DNA of 64,000 nucleotides from Methylovirgula ligni (GTDB lineage Bacteria; Pseudomonadota; Alphaproteobacteria; Rhizobiales; Beijerinckiaceae): positions 2,666,001-2,730,000 of the forward strand of contig NZ_CP025086.1 of the NCBI RefSeq assembly GCF_004135935.1, read 5' to 3'. The notes under the pieces were generated by a model. The model ran no database searches and was not told the origin of the DNA. It saw nothing but the letters and a program-made list of their open reading frames with translations. Below are positions 17,236-25,669 of the stretch, in pieces. Every line of letters begins with the position of its first letter. The stretch's first letter is position 1. Position numbers and translations under genes: made by a program.

Positions 17236-17709
17236 TCAGGCGAGGGTCTGCGCCGCCGCGAGCACGGCCGCTGCGTGGTCCGGTACTTTCACCTTGCGCC
17301 AGACCTGGGCGATTTTTCCATCGGCCGCGATCAGAAAGGTTGTGCGCTCGACGCCCATGTATTTGCGCCCGTAGAGACTCTTCTCCGCCCAGACGCCGTA
17401 GGCTTCCAGCATGGCTCTCGATTCATCGGAGATCAGTTCAAGATCGAGTGCGTGCTTGGTCTTGAATTTGGCGTGGCTCGCGACCGAGTCCGGAGACACG
17501 CCGACGACCGTAGCCCCGGCTTTGGCGAAGCCGCTTTTGAGCCCGCTGAAATCGATGGCCTCGCGGGTGCAGCCGGTCGTATTGTCCTTCGGATAGAAAT
17601 AAAGCACGAGCTTTTTTCCGGCGAAGGATTTGAGCGTTCGGACGGTGCCGGAATCGTCCGGAAGTTTAAAATCCGGGGCCTTGTCGCCGGGGCCAGGGCT
17701 GCCGCTCAT
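17236..17709 (-). CDS. bcp: Thiol peroxidase / thioredoxin-dependent peroxiredoxin (BCP type)
   Basis: The 157-residue peroxiredoxin reduces peroxides and alkyl hydroperoxides using thioredoxin. The peroxidatic cysteine is C47 in PKDNTTGCTREAIDF. The usual resolving cysteine five residues later is absent here (alanine), as in many one-Cys-like BCPs, so resolution needs another thiol. The conserved R in GVERTTFLI is present. It is upstream of and in the same direction as the M23 gene. The AsmA-like gene is divergent from it. Confidence 0.93.
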   Translation of the reverse strand: MSGSPGPGDKAPDFKLPDDSGTVRTLKSFAGKKLVLYFYPKDNTTGCTREAIDFSGLKSGFAKAGATVVGVSPDSVASHAKFKTKHALDLELISDESRAMLEAYGVWAEKSLYGRKYMGVERTTFLIAADGKIAQVWRKVKVPDHAAAVLAAAQTLA

Positions 17710-17852
17710 TTCCGCCTTCCTTTCGTCTCATTAAACGGCAAACGCTTACGCGAGCCGGGGCCAGTCGAGCGCGTGGAGTTTCGACAAGCCACCTATATTC
17801 GGGTACGAATCGGCTTTCCAGTTCAGTCTGTTGCCGAAGGGCCACTTCCGGT

Positions 17853-20800
17853 TTGGTCGATCACAGCGACGATATTGGCGGCGTGCGCGAGACCAGGGAT
17901 GCCCTCGTCCGGCGCGAAATGCATGCTCCCGCTGTACTGCGCAGCCCCCTGCGACCGCAATTCACGCTTCTCATCTGGCTGACGCGCCGGCTTGTCGGTT
18001 CGCGCGGCAGCCTCGTCCTGATCAGCGTGATTGCCGCCACCCTTCTGGGGCTTTATCTGGCCAAGGGCCCGATCGCCCTGGCGGGCCTCGGGCCGCGCAT
18101 CACGCAGGCGCTCAACGAGAAGGTCGCCCCCGATTATGCGTTCAAACTCGGCGGCTTGTCGGTCACGACGCATGGGCTCGGCCCGACGCTCGCGATCGAC
18201 AATCTGATCCTTGAAAACCGTGAAGGCGCGACGATCCTTTCGGCGCCGCATGCCGAGATCTCCGTCGATCTCATTTCGCTCATCTATGGCAAGGTGGTGC
18301 CGACCCGGCTCGAAATCTTCGGCGTAGAGGTACGCCTCGCCTTGCGGCCGGATGGCTCGCTGGCCGTCTCGGCGGGCAATGGCAAGCAGCAAAGCCTGCT
18401 CGTCAGCTCGCTGACGGCGGCGATGGCGACGCCAGGCGCCTCGGCACCAGTGGCGCCCGAACTGCCGCCGCTTGCCGGCGCGGCGCGGCCGCGCTCGCTG
18501 GCGATGAAGCGCATCGCCGCCGCGCTGCGGCTCTTGATCGACATTGCGACGCGGCCGACGGGTCCACTGGCGAAAATCGATCGCGTCGCGATTTCGCAGG
18601 GCCGCTTCGTCATCGAAGACGAACTCAACAACGAAACGAAGCTCTACGAGGGCCTCCAGCTTTCGCTCGCCAAGACCGGAGGAGGCACCAATCTCGATCT
18701 TTCGGCGCAGGGCCCGAATGGTCCCTGGTCGGTTTCCGCGCGCGCCGCTGGCAAGCCCGGCGCGGCAAGACGGCTCGATTTCAATTTCAAGAATATCTCC
18801 ATCGACGAGATTTCACTTGTCAGCGGCGCCCGCAATATTGGCGCGGATTTCGATATGCCGGTGTCGAGCCACCTGACCGTCGCGATCGATCCGAAGAATC
18901 AACTGACCGACGCCAGCGGCAGCCTGCATTTCGATCCCGGCTATTTGCGTTTCGACGATCCCAACGATGAACCGCGGCTGATCGATTCAATCGATACCGC
19001 CTTTCACTGGGACGGTGCGGCCCGCCAGATGGTCGTCGACAATGCGCAGGTTCGGACCGGGGGAACCGACCTCACCCTGCACGGCGCTATCACGCCGCCA
19101 GTGCGCGAGGGCGATGACTGGCTGATCGGCCTCACCAATTCGAAGCGCGGCGTCTATGGTGCAGAGCGGCCGGGCGAAGACCAGATCTTCTTCGACCATA
19201 TCGATTTCCAGGGCCGTCTCGCCCTCGACAACAAGACGTTCCATATCGATCGTCTGGCCTTCAGCGGACCCAACAACGGTTTCGCCATGGCGGGCGCGGT
19301 CGATTGGAAGAACGGGCCGCATATGAGCATGGGTGCTTCGCTTTCGCCGACACCGGCGAAAATCGTGATGCGGCTCTGGCCCGCCTTCATGGCAGCCGAC
19401 ATTCGCATGTGGTTCCTGGAGCATGTCAAAGGCGGGATCATCACGCACGGCACGCTGCGGATGAATTTCGACGCGGCGATGATCGATCACATGCATCATC
19501 AATATCCGCCACCGAATCCGGCCCTCGCGATCGACTTCGCCGTCTCCAACGGCTCGCTCACCTTCCTCAAGGGCGTGCCGCCGCTCGACGGCGTCGAAGG
19601 CTCCGGCCATATCACCGGCCGCACCTCGACCTTCACCGCGACGAGCGGGCATATGCAGGTCGGTTCCGTCGGTGTGCTGACCTTGTCCGAGGGCGGGTTC
19701 CACATCGACCACGCCGAGATAAGGCCAACCCCGGCGGAGTTTTCCGCCCGTGTGACAGGCGATATTCGCGCCGTCGGGGCGCTGCTTAACCTCGACGCCT
19801 TGAAGCCCTTCGTCTCGCTGCCGGTCGATACTACCCAGATCAGCGGCCAGATCGACGGACAGCTTGGCATTCTCCTGCGGCTCGGTCCCGGCGCCGATCC
19901 GAAGAGAGACTTCAAGCTCAGCGTCGATTCCACAACGACGCAATTCTCGGCCCAGAAGCTGCTCGGCAACCAGGACCTCACCGACGCCACGCTCAGGGTG
20001 AGCGTCAATAACGACGGTCTGCACGCCTGGGGCAAAGGCCATTGCCTTGGCGGCCTCGCCGACATCGATGTCACCCGGCCGGTCGGCGCGCCCTACGGCA
20101 AGGCAGTCGTCTCCATGGAGATGGACGACGCCGCCCGCGCCAAGCAGGGCCTAGCCGTGCTGCCCGGCCTTTCCGGCCCCATCGGCATGCGCATTACCGC
20201 GCCGCTCGGCGCGCCCGGCCCCGTTAAAGCGCAGATCGATCTCGATCTGGCTCGCGCCGAAATCGACGGCCTCGGCATCGTCAAGCCCGCCGGCCGGCCT
20301 GGAAAAGCCAGCTTCGAATTATCCGCCAACGACGATCACACGACGACACTCGATCAGCTCGTCGTCGATGCGGGCGGCGCATCGATTAAGGGATCGGTCA
20401 AGATTGGCACGCCCGACGATCCTTCGCAGTTTTCCGCGCATCTGACGCAGGTCAAACTCTCGCCGGGTGATGATGCGAGAGTGGATCTCAGCAAAGCTGC
20501 GGACACGGTCAAGGTCGTCATCCACGCCGTCTCCTTCGATGGGCGGCCGTTTCTGAAAACCCTGACGCTGACTCACGCCGAAGACAAAGGGGCCGACGAA
20601 GCCCCATCTCACGCGGCGAAAGGCAAACAGGCCGCGCGGCTGCTCGCAAAGACGACGACGGATCTCAACATCGATGTCGCGATGAAGGCGGAAAGCCTCG
20701 TCGGCTTCAACAAGGTCGCGATGAGCAATGTCGACCTGCATCTCGTCAAAAATAGTGACACGCTGAAACAGTTCGCGCTCACCGCCCGCATGGGCCGTCA

Positions 20801-21482
20801 ATCGACGATCGTCGGCCATCTCGATCACGCCGATTCACCGGCACCCCAGCTCGACCTGACGACCGACAACGCCGGCGGCCTGCTGGCCTTTATCGATCTC
20901 TATAAACACATGAAGGGCGGGGTTTTGAATGTCGAGATGCGTCTCGGCCACGACGCGATGGCAGGCTCGCTGATCGTCAAAAACTTCGTTCTTGCGGACG
21001 AGCCGGCCTTGCGCCGCCTCGTCTCCGAAGGCGTGCCGCGCAACACCCGGACCGGCGAGCCGGCCTTCGACCCGGACGCTGTTTCCTTCCGCAAATTGCA
21101 GGTGAACTTTCAGCGCGCCGAGGGCCGCCTCGATATCAGCGACGGCGTGATTTACGGCTCGCAAATCGGCGTCACCGCCAATGGCTGGCTCGATTTCGCA
21201 GCAAGCCGCGTTGATCTTCAGGGCACATTCGTCCCGGCCTATGACGTGAACAATTTCTTCACGAAAATTCCGTTTTTCGGCTTGCTCGCCGGAGGTTCGA
21301 ACGAAGGACTCTTCGCCATCAATTATCATATCGTGGGTTCGCCGCGGCAACCGACGCTGAACATCAACCCTTTCTCAATCGCGCCCGGCATCCTGCGCAA
21401 AATCTTCGGCTCGATCGATCTGACCAATCCCGACAGCGAATCTGAGGCGCCTCCGCCACCGGGCGCGGACGGGAGACAGTAG
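17853..21482 (+). CDS. Large AsmA/YhdP-like (DUF3971) envelope protein
   Basis: The 1209-residue protein has a cytoplasmic N-terminus, one membrane helix at about residues 52-72 (SLVLISVIAATLLGLYLAKG) and a long periplasmic part built of repeating beta strands. The AsmA-like C-terminal block is at about 1010-1190 (GGVLNVEMRLGHDAMAGSLIVKNFVLADEP, GSQIGVTANGWLDFAASRVDLQGTFVPAYDVN, FAINYHIVGSPRQPTLNINPFS). Proteins of this class are thought to form bridge-like grooves that carry phospholipids to the outer membrane. The gene pair bcp and tyrS around it is usual in Rhizobiales. A later start at MHAPAVLRS is possible. Confidence 0.82.
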   Translation: MVDHSDDIGGVRETRDALVRREMHAPAVLRSPLRPQFTLLIWLTRRLVGSRGSLVLISVIAATLLGLYLAKGPIALAGLGPRITQALNEKVAPDYAFKLGGLSVTTHGLGPTLAIDNLILENREGATILSAPHAEISVDLISLIYGKVVPTRLEIFGVEVRLALRPDGSLAVSAGNGKQQSLLVSSLTAAMATPGASAPVAPELPPLAGAARPRSLAMKRIAAALRLLIDIATRPTGPLAKIDRVAISQGRFVIEDELNNETKLYEGLQLSLAKTGGGTNLDLSAQGPNGPWSVSARAAGKPGAARRLDFNFKNISIDEISLVSGARNIGADFDMPVSSHLTVAIDPKNQLTDASGSLHFDPGYLRFDDPNDEPRLIDSIDTAFHWDGAARQMVVDNAQVRTGGTDLTLHGAITPPVREGDDWLIGLTNSKRGVYGAERPGEDQIFFDHIDFQGRLALDNKTFHIDRLAFSGPNNGFAMAGAVDWKNGPHMSMGASLSPTPAKIVMRLWPAFMAADIRMWFLEHVKGGIITHGTLRMNFDAAMIDHMHHQYPPPNPALAIDFAVSNGSLTFLKGVPPLDGVEGSGHITGRTSTFTATSGHMQVGSVGVLTLSEGGFHIDHAEIRPTPAEFSARVTGDIRAVGALLNLDALKPFVSLPVDTTQISGQIDGQLGILLRLGPGADPKRDFKLSVDSTTTQFSAQKLLGNQDLTDATLRVSVNNDGLHAWGKGHCLGGLADIDVTRPVGAPYGKAVVSMEMDDAARAKQGLAVLPGLSGPIGMRITAPLGAPGPVKAQIDLDLARAEIDGLGIVKPAGRPGKASFELSANDDHTTTLDQLVVDAGGASIKGSVKIGTPDDPSQFSAHLTQVKLSPGDDARVDLSKAADTVKVVIHAVSFDGRPFLKTLTLTHAEDKGADEAPSHAAKGKQAARLLAKTTTDLNIDVAMKAESLVGFNKVAMSNVDLHLVKNSDTLKQFALTARMGRQSTIVGHLDHADSPAPQLDLTTDNAGGLLAFIDLYKHMKGGVLNVEMRLGHDAMAGSLIVKNFVLADEPALRRLVSEGVPRNTRTGEPAFDPDAVSFRKLQVNFQRAEGRLDISDGVIYGSQIGVTANGWLDFAASRVDLQGTFVPAYDVNNFFTKIPFFGLLAGGSNEGLFAINYHIVGSPRQPTLNINPFSIAPGILRKIFGSIDLTNPDSESEAPPPPGADGRQ

Positions 21483-21490
21483 AATCCAAT

Positions 21491-21517
21491 CTCCCATTCC
21501 GCGTTCGCTCATGGGAG
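21491..21517. terminator. Inverted repeat between convergent genes
   Basis: CTCCCAT (21491-21497) and ATGGGAG (21511-21517) form a 7-bp stem with a 13-base loop between the ends of the AsmA-like gene and tyrS. No T-run follows in either direction, so a terminator role is only suggested by position. Confidence 0.35.
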
Positions 21518-21524
21518 AGGGGAC

Positions 21525-22793
21525 TTAATTCACCGGCTTCAGCAGCACGTGCTTCTTCTTGCCCAGCGAGAGTTTTATCGCGCCGTCGATCAGGTCGTCC
21601 AATCCAAGATTCGCGCGCTCATCCGCCACCGTCGCATCGTTGACCTTCAGGCCGCCGCCCTTGATTTGCCGCCGCGCTTCGCCGGTCGAACCGACCAGTC
21701 CCGCTTTGACGAAAGCCGAGAGAACGCCAAGGCCGGCCTCAAGCTCTGGCCGTGCGATGCCGACGCTCGGCAGGCTCGCCGCGGCAATACCTTCTTCAAA
21801 GGCCTGCCGCGCCGTCTCGGCCGCTTGCTCGGCTGCGGTGCGGCCATGCACCATAGCCGTTGCTTCCGTCGCGAGGATCTTCTTGGCCTCGTTGATCTCG
21901 GCGTCGCGCAGCGCGGCGAGCCGGTCAATTTCGTCCAGCGGCAGTTCGGTGAAAAGCTTCAGGAAGCGCGCGATGTCGCCATCCTCGCAATTGCGCCAAT
22001 ATTGCCAATAGTCATAGACGGAGAGCATGTCGGCATCGAGCCAGACCGCGCCCTGCGCCGTCTTACCCATCTTGGCGCCGGAGGCGGTCGCGAGCAGCGG
22101 CGACGTCAACGCATAAAGCTGCGGCGTGCCGAGCCGGCGGCCAAGGTCGATGCCGGTGATGATATTGCCCCATTGATCGGAGCCGCCCATCTGCAGCGTG
22201 ACGCCATGACGCCGGCTGAGCTCGACGAAATCATAAGCCTGCAGGCACATGTAATTGAATTCGAGGAAAGAGAGCTCGTGCTCGCGATCGAGCCGCAGCT
22301 TGACCGAATCCATCGCCAGCATGCGGTTGACCGAGAAATGCCGGCCGATGTCGCGCAAAAAGTCGATGTAGTTGAGCCCGAGCAACCAATCGGCATTGTC
22401 GGCCATGATCGCGTCGTGTTTGGCCGCGCCGAAGGTCAGGAATTTTGAGAAGACCTGTTTGATCCCGGCTTTATTGGCCTCGATGGTCTCGTCCGTCAGC
22501 AGTTTGCGGCTCTCGTCCTTGCCCGAGGGGTCGCCGACGCGCGTCGTGCCGCCGCCCATCAATGCGATCGGCTTGCCGCCGGTCTTCTGCAACCAGCGCA
22601 GCATCATGATCTGGACGAGCGAGCCCACATGCAGCGAGGACGCTGTGCAATCGAAGCCGATATAGGCGACAAGATCGCCGCTCTTCGCCTTCGCGTCGAG
22701 CCCCGCAAGGTCCGAGCACTGGTGCAGGAAGCCCCGCGTTGAGAGCACGCGAAGAAAATCGGACGTGGGGCGGAAGGCTTCGGACACGGGCAC
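21525..22793 (-). CDS. tyrS: Tyrosyl-tRNA synthetase
   Basis: The 422-residue class I synthetase charges tRNA-Tyr. The HIGH-type motif is HVGS at residues 55-58, the tyrosine-binding YMCLQAYDF and GGSDQWGNI elements are present, and the KMSKS-type loop reads KMGKT at 241-245. A C-terminal S4 RNA-binding domain occupies the last 65 residues ([18 protein letters not shown]). All catalytic elements look intact. Its usual divergent neighbour in the order, anmK, lies 2.9 kb away with four unusual coding elements in between. Confidence 0.96.
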   Translation of the reverse strand: MPVSEAFRPTSDFLRVLSTRGFLHQCSDLAGLDAKAKSGDLVAYIGFDCTASSLHVGSLVQIMMLRWLQKTGGKPIALMGGGTTRVGDPSGKDESRKLLTDETIEANKAGIKQVFSKFLTFGAAKHDAIMADNADWLLGLNYIDFLRDIGRHFSVNRMLAMDSVKLRLDREHELSFLEFNYMCLQAYDFVELSRRHGVTLQMGGSDQWGNIITGIDLGRRLGTPQLYALTSPLLATASGAKMGKTAQGAVWLDADMLSVYDYWQYWRNCEDGDIARFLKLFTELPLDEIDRLAALRDAEINEAKKILATEATAMVHGRTAAEQAAETARQAFEEGIAAASLPSVGIARPELEAGLGVLSAFVKAGLVGSTGEARRQIKGGGLKVNDATVADERANLGLDDLIDGAIKLSLGKKKHVLLKPVN

Positions 22794-22888
22794 CTGCGCG
22801 ATTGGGAAATGCGCCGCGAAACTAACCCCCGGCGGCGCCGCGTCAAGAGCAGGCGCGCCCTAACCATGTTCCTGCCAGCGGGGGCGGC

Positions 22889-23058
22889 CTAAGGCGGCGC
22901 GAAAAGCGGTGTGATGCCGAGCGTATCGATATAGACAATCCCTTCTTCGACCCACAGCGGATATTCGGCGAGCGCGCTTTCCTGAGATGCTTGTCGGCGA
23001 TGACGAGCCGCATCCCGCCCTCGGCAACGGTGTCGGCTTTGCACACGCGGGTAAACAT
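22889..23058 (-). pseudogene. Internally deleted remnant of a T4MO-type Rieske ferredoxin
   Basis: The first 25 codons read MFTRVCKADTVAEGGMRLVI. The frame then has to shift near 22983-22985, after which 30 codons read ALAEYPLWVEEGIVYIDTLG and end ITPLFAPP before a TAG. The two parts resemble the first and last segments of toluene/isoprene monooxygenase Rieske ferredoxins (TmoC family: an N-terminal F-K-C start and a C-terminal LAEYPVEV-IYVSTKGI segment, from memory). About 55 residues that carry the CxH and CxxH cluster ligands are missing. It therefore cannot hold a [2Fe-2S] cluster. No oxygenase genes are nearby. Confidence 0.6.
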
Positions 23059-23140
23059 GGCCGCTCCTGGCCCGGATTCTGCACATTCGGTTCAGCAAAA
23101 AGAATGCCGTCCAGACAGCGTCAGAATCCGGAGCGCGAAC

Positions 23141-23962
23141 ATGAATCTTCCTGAAGGGAGCCTGCTGCAGCCCTTCGTCGCGCAACGTCTCGAAGACCTG
23201 AAAAAGGCGAAAGCCAAGCGCTCCATCGGCCAGTTGCAAGGCAAGATCGGCGAAATGCCGATCACGCGCGGCTTTGCCAGTGTCTTGGCGGCGCATTTCG
23301 TTGCGAAGGGCGAGCCCGGCGTCATCGCCGAGATCAAGGGAGCGTCGCCTTTCGAAACGAATTTCCGCCGGCCGGTCAATTACCGCGATTTCGGTGAGGA
23401 TTTCGAAGCTGTCGGTGCGGTATGCCTTTCCGTCGCGATCGAGAGAAAAGCCTTTGCCGGGTCCATCGCCGATCTGGCGACCGTCAGTCAGGCTGTGCAT
23501 ATTCCGATCCTGGCGCGCGACATCGTGATCGATCTTTATCAGGTGCTTGAGGCGCGTCACGTCGGCGCCGACGCGATCACTCTCTCCGTTGCGCTGCTCG
23601 GTGACGAATTGCCGGAATTCATTCAACGCGCGACGGCGGTGGCGCTCGATGCCTTCGTCGAGGTCCATACAGTGGACGAACTCGATCGTGCCCTTGCCGC
23701 GGGCGCCAAACTCATCGCCGTGACGAACCGCGACATTCACACCTTTGAACTCAAGCCCGGCACCTGCGCGGAATTGCTACCGAAGATCTCGGCAGGTAAG
23801 GCACTCGCGGTCGCGGAAGGCGATCTCGGCACAGCCGAGGATATCGCCGCTATGGGCGCGGCCGGCGCCAAGGCCGTGCTCATGGGCATCAGATTGATGA
23901 AGAACCGCGATCCCGCCGGCGTGCTCGAACGCGCGCTTGGCGTTGAGACATTGGAGGACTGA
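23141..23962 (+). CDS. TrpC-like protein (indole-3-glycerol phosphate synthase fold) with altered catalytic positions
   Basis: The 273-residue TIM barrel aligns along its length with indole-3-glycerol phosphate synthase. Retained positions are E64 and K66 in AEIKGASP, E174 in AFVEVH and N196-R197 in VTNRDI. Two positions differ. The family's LRKDF lysine, the general acid, is R126 here (ILARDIVID), and the phosphate-site ESGI motif reads EGDLG (226-230). Normal TrpC of this order sits with trpD and moaC, which are not here. It may be a paralogue with another role or a weak enzyme. The ATG at 23141 follows GGAGCG. It is divergent from the Rieske remnant. Confidence 0.7.
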   Translation: MNLPEGSLLQPFVAQRLEDLKKAKAKRSIGQLQGKIGEMPITRGFASVLAAHFVAKGEPGVIAEIKGASPFETNFRRPVNYRDFGEDFEAVGAVCLSVAIERKAFAGSIADLATVSQAVHIPILARDIVIDLYQVLEARHVGADAITLSVALLGDELPEFIQRATAVALDAFVEVHTVDELDRALAAGAKLIAVTNRDIHTFELKPGTCAELLPKISAGKALAVAEGDLGTAEDIAAMGAAGAKAVLMGIRLMKNRDPAGVLERALGVETLED

Positions 23963-24107
23963 TCCTCCGCGCCTTATCGCGATCTGAGGGCTGGCACCCA
24001 TATTGCTGACCTTGCGATGATCGAAGCGTGAACCTTCTCAGACACTTTGCTGTGTCGGAGATGCGTCATGTTTTGCGCGAAAGGTTACAAAGGAGCGCGT
24101 CGGGCCG

Positions 24108-24860
24108 ATGACGGATATGGCGGAACTGAGGAAACGCAAGGAACCGCTCAATCTGGCGATCGTCTATGTCGATCCCGATTCTTTCATCGCCAACATCGTG
24201 GGCTGGCTGGAGATTACCAATTTCATCTCGGCGCAGCGGCTTGGCGAGGCGCAAGTGCCGGCTGATGGACTGACGCCGAAGCTGACGCCCGAAGACCTGC
24301 GCAAGGGCAATGTGCATGAGATCGGCAATGATGCCCTCTTTGCCTTCTGCATGACGGCGGCGCTCAAGGGTGACAAGCCGGCGATCGACAAGGTCGAGGC
24401 GGCGCTGCTTGAAAGCATGGGCAAGGATTTTCCCGGCGCGTCGGCGCTTTGGTATTTCCGCGGCCAGATCGACGCGCCGGTGACGCTTGAGGATTTCGTC
24501 GGTCAGGCGGGCAAGAAAATGCTTCTCGGTGACATTCCGCCGCCGCCTTTGCGCGCCAAGGAAAACTGGAGCAACGGCCTGCGTTTCTTCGAAAAGGCGC
24601 GCAAGTCCAACTTCAATCACGAGATCATGTATCCGCTCGCGAAATGGACGCGCGAGCGCTGGAACGAGACTTTGGAGAAAGGCGTCGCCTTCCTCGCGCA
24701 TATCGAGGATAGCGTGCCCGTTCTGCGCGACGTGCTGGAAGATGCCCGCAACGACCAGCCCTTCATCGCCAATGCGCTGCTTCGGCTCGCCCCGGCGGTC
24801 GATATGGAATTGACCGAGGAGTACGAAGGCTTCCTGCGCTCGCTGGCACGGCGGAACTAG
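24108..24860 (+). CDS. Hypothetical protein, 250 aa
   Basis: The soluble, mostly helical 250-residue protein has no signal peptide and no membrane segment. Recognisable stretches are MTDMAELRKRKEPLNLAIVYVDPDSFIANIVGWLEITNFI near the start and YPLAKWTRERWNETLEKGVAFLAHIEDSVPVLRDVLEDARN near the end. I do not recognise a family. The stop overlaps the stop region of the convergent ParA-type gene by four bases, which shows tight packing. It lies in the unusual block between tyrS and anmK. A start at the second Met (MAELRK) is also possible. Confidence 0.7.
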   Translation: MTDMAELRKRKEPLNLAIVYVDPDSFIANIVGWLEITNFISAQRLGEAQVPADGLTPKLTPEDLRKGNVHEIGNDALFAFCMTAALKGDKPAIDKVEAALLESMGKDFPGASALWYFRGQIDAPVTLEDFVGQAGKKMLLGDIPPPPLRAKENWSNGLRFFEKARKSNFNHEIMYPLAKWTRERWNETLEKGVAFLAHIEDSVPVLRDVLEDARNDQPFIANALLRLAPAVDMELTEEYEGFLRSLARRN

Positions 24861-25495
24861 CCGAACACCCGTTTGAGCATGGCGCCGCTGGCGCTCTCGG
24901 CAATCTCGCGTAGGTAATGGTTCGCGGCTTCGAGCCCGGTGCCGCCGTGGTCGAATTCGGATTGCAGGCCATCGCGCAGGCCCCAGGCGGCGGGCAGGAG
25001 CGGGAAGCCCTCCGTCTCGATCTTCTGCTGCGCCTGCGCGATCTGGCGTTCGGAGCGGCCGGTCTTCGACAGGATCAGGGCAATCTTGCCCTCGGCGCCC
25101 TGACGGGCGAGGCGGCGGGCAAGGGCGAGGGTGGGGCGCAGATCGTCCTCCGACGTGCCGGTCGGCAGAAAGACGACGGAGCTTTCCTCCGCGACCTCTT
25201 TCGTCAGATCGTCGGCGAGGCCGCGTGTATCGGCGACGATGAGATCGAAATTCTCTTCGGTCTTGCGCAGCTTTTTCAGGCTTTTGAACGCGCGCGTATC
25301 GATTTCGGGCTCAATATTGCGGCGCAGACGCGCGGCATTCCATTCGACGCAAGTCAATTGCTCAAGGTCGAAATCGGCGAGCAGAACCTTGTGGCCCGCG
25401 CGCGCCGCCGCGACGGCGAGAAGGCGCGCGAGGCTGCTTTTGCCGACGCCGCCCTTCTGCCCGACGAAGGCAACGAGGCTGAGTTCTTTCTTCAT
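24857..25495 (-). CDS. ParA/MinD-type ATPase, orphan
   Basis: The 212-residue ATPase has the deviant Walker A motif KGGVGKSS at residues 14-21, the switch region LLADFDLEQLTCVEW and a Walker B-like VADTRGLADDL. It matches small ParA-like partitioning or positioning ATPases. The chromosomal parAB pair is not around and no ParB-like gene is adjacent, so its cargo is unknown. An open frame runs 40 codons further upstream, but MKKELSLVAF at 25495 begins the family match. It is convergent with the unknown 250-residue protein with a four-base overlap. Confidence 0.85.
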   Translation of the reverse strand: MKKELSLVAFVGQKGGVGKSSLARLLAVAAARAGHKVLLADFDLEQLTCVEWNAARLRRNIEPEIDTRAFKSLKKLRKTEENFDLIVADTRGLADDLTKEVAEESSVVFLPTGTSEDDLRPTLALARRLARQGAEGKIALILSKTGRSERQIAQAQQKIETEGFPLLPAAWGLRDGLQSEFDHGGTGLEAANHYLREIAESASGAMLKRVFG

Positions 25496-25669
25496 GCCAA
25501 GCGCCTCACACCCTTTGCTCTGTAAGAGCCGAACCCAGCGGTCACTTGCCGCACTGAAATACAAGGGGACATCGCCAGGCGGGCGCAAGTTTTTTCCAGA
25601 GGGCTGATCGCGCAATCGCTTTTTTTACGGTGGATTGTCATAATAGGCGCTGCTCTGGAGGGAATATCG

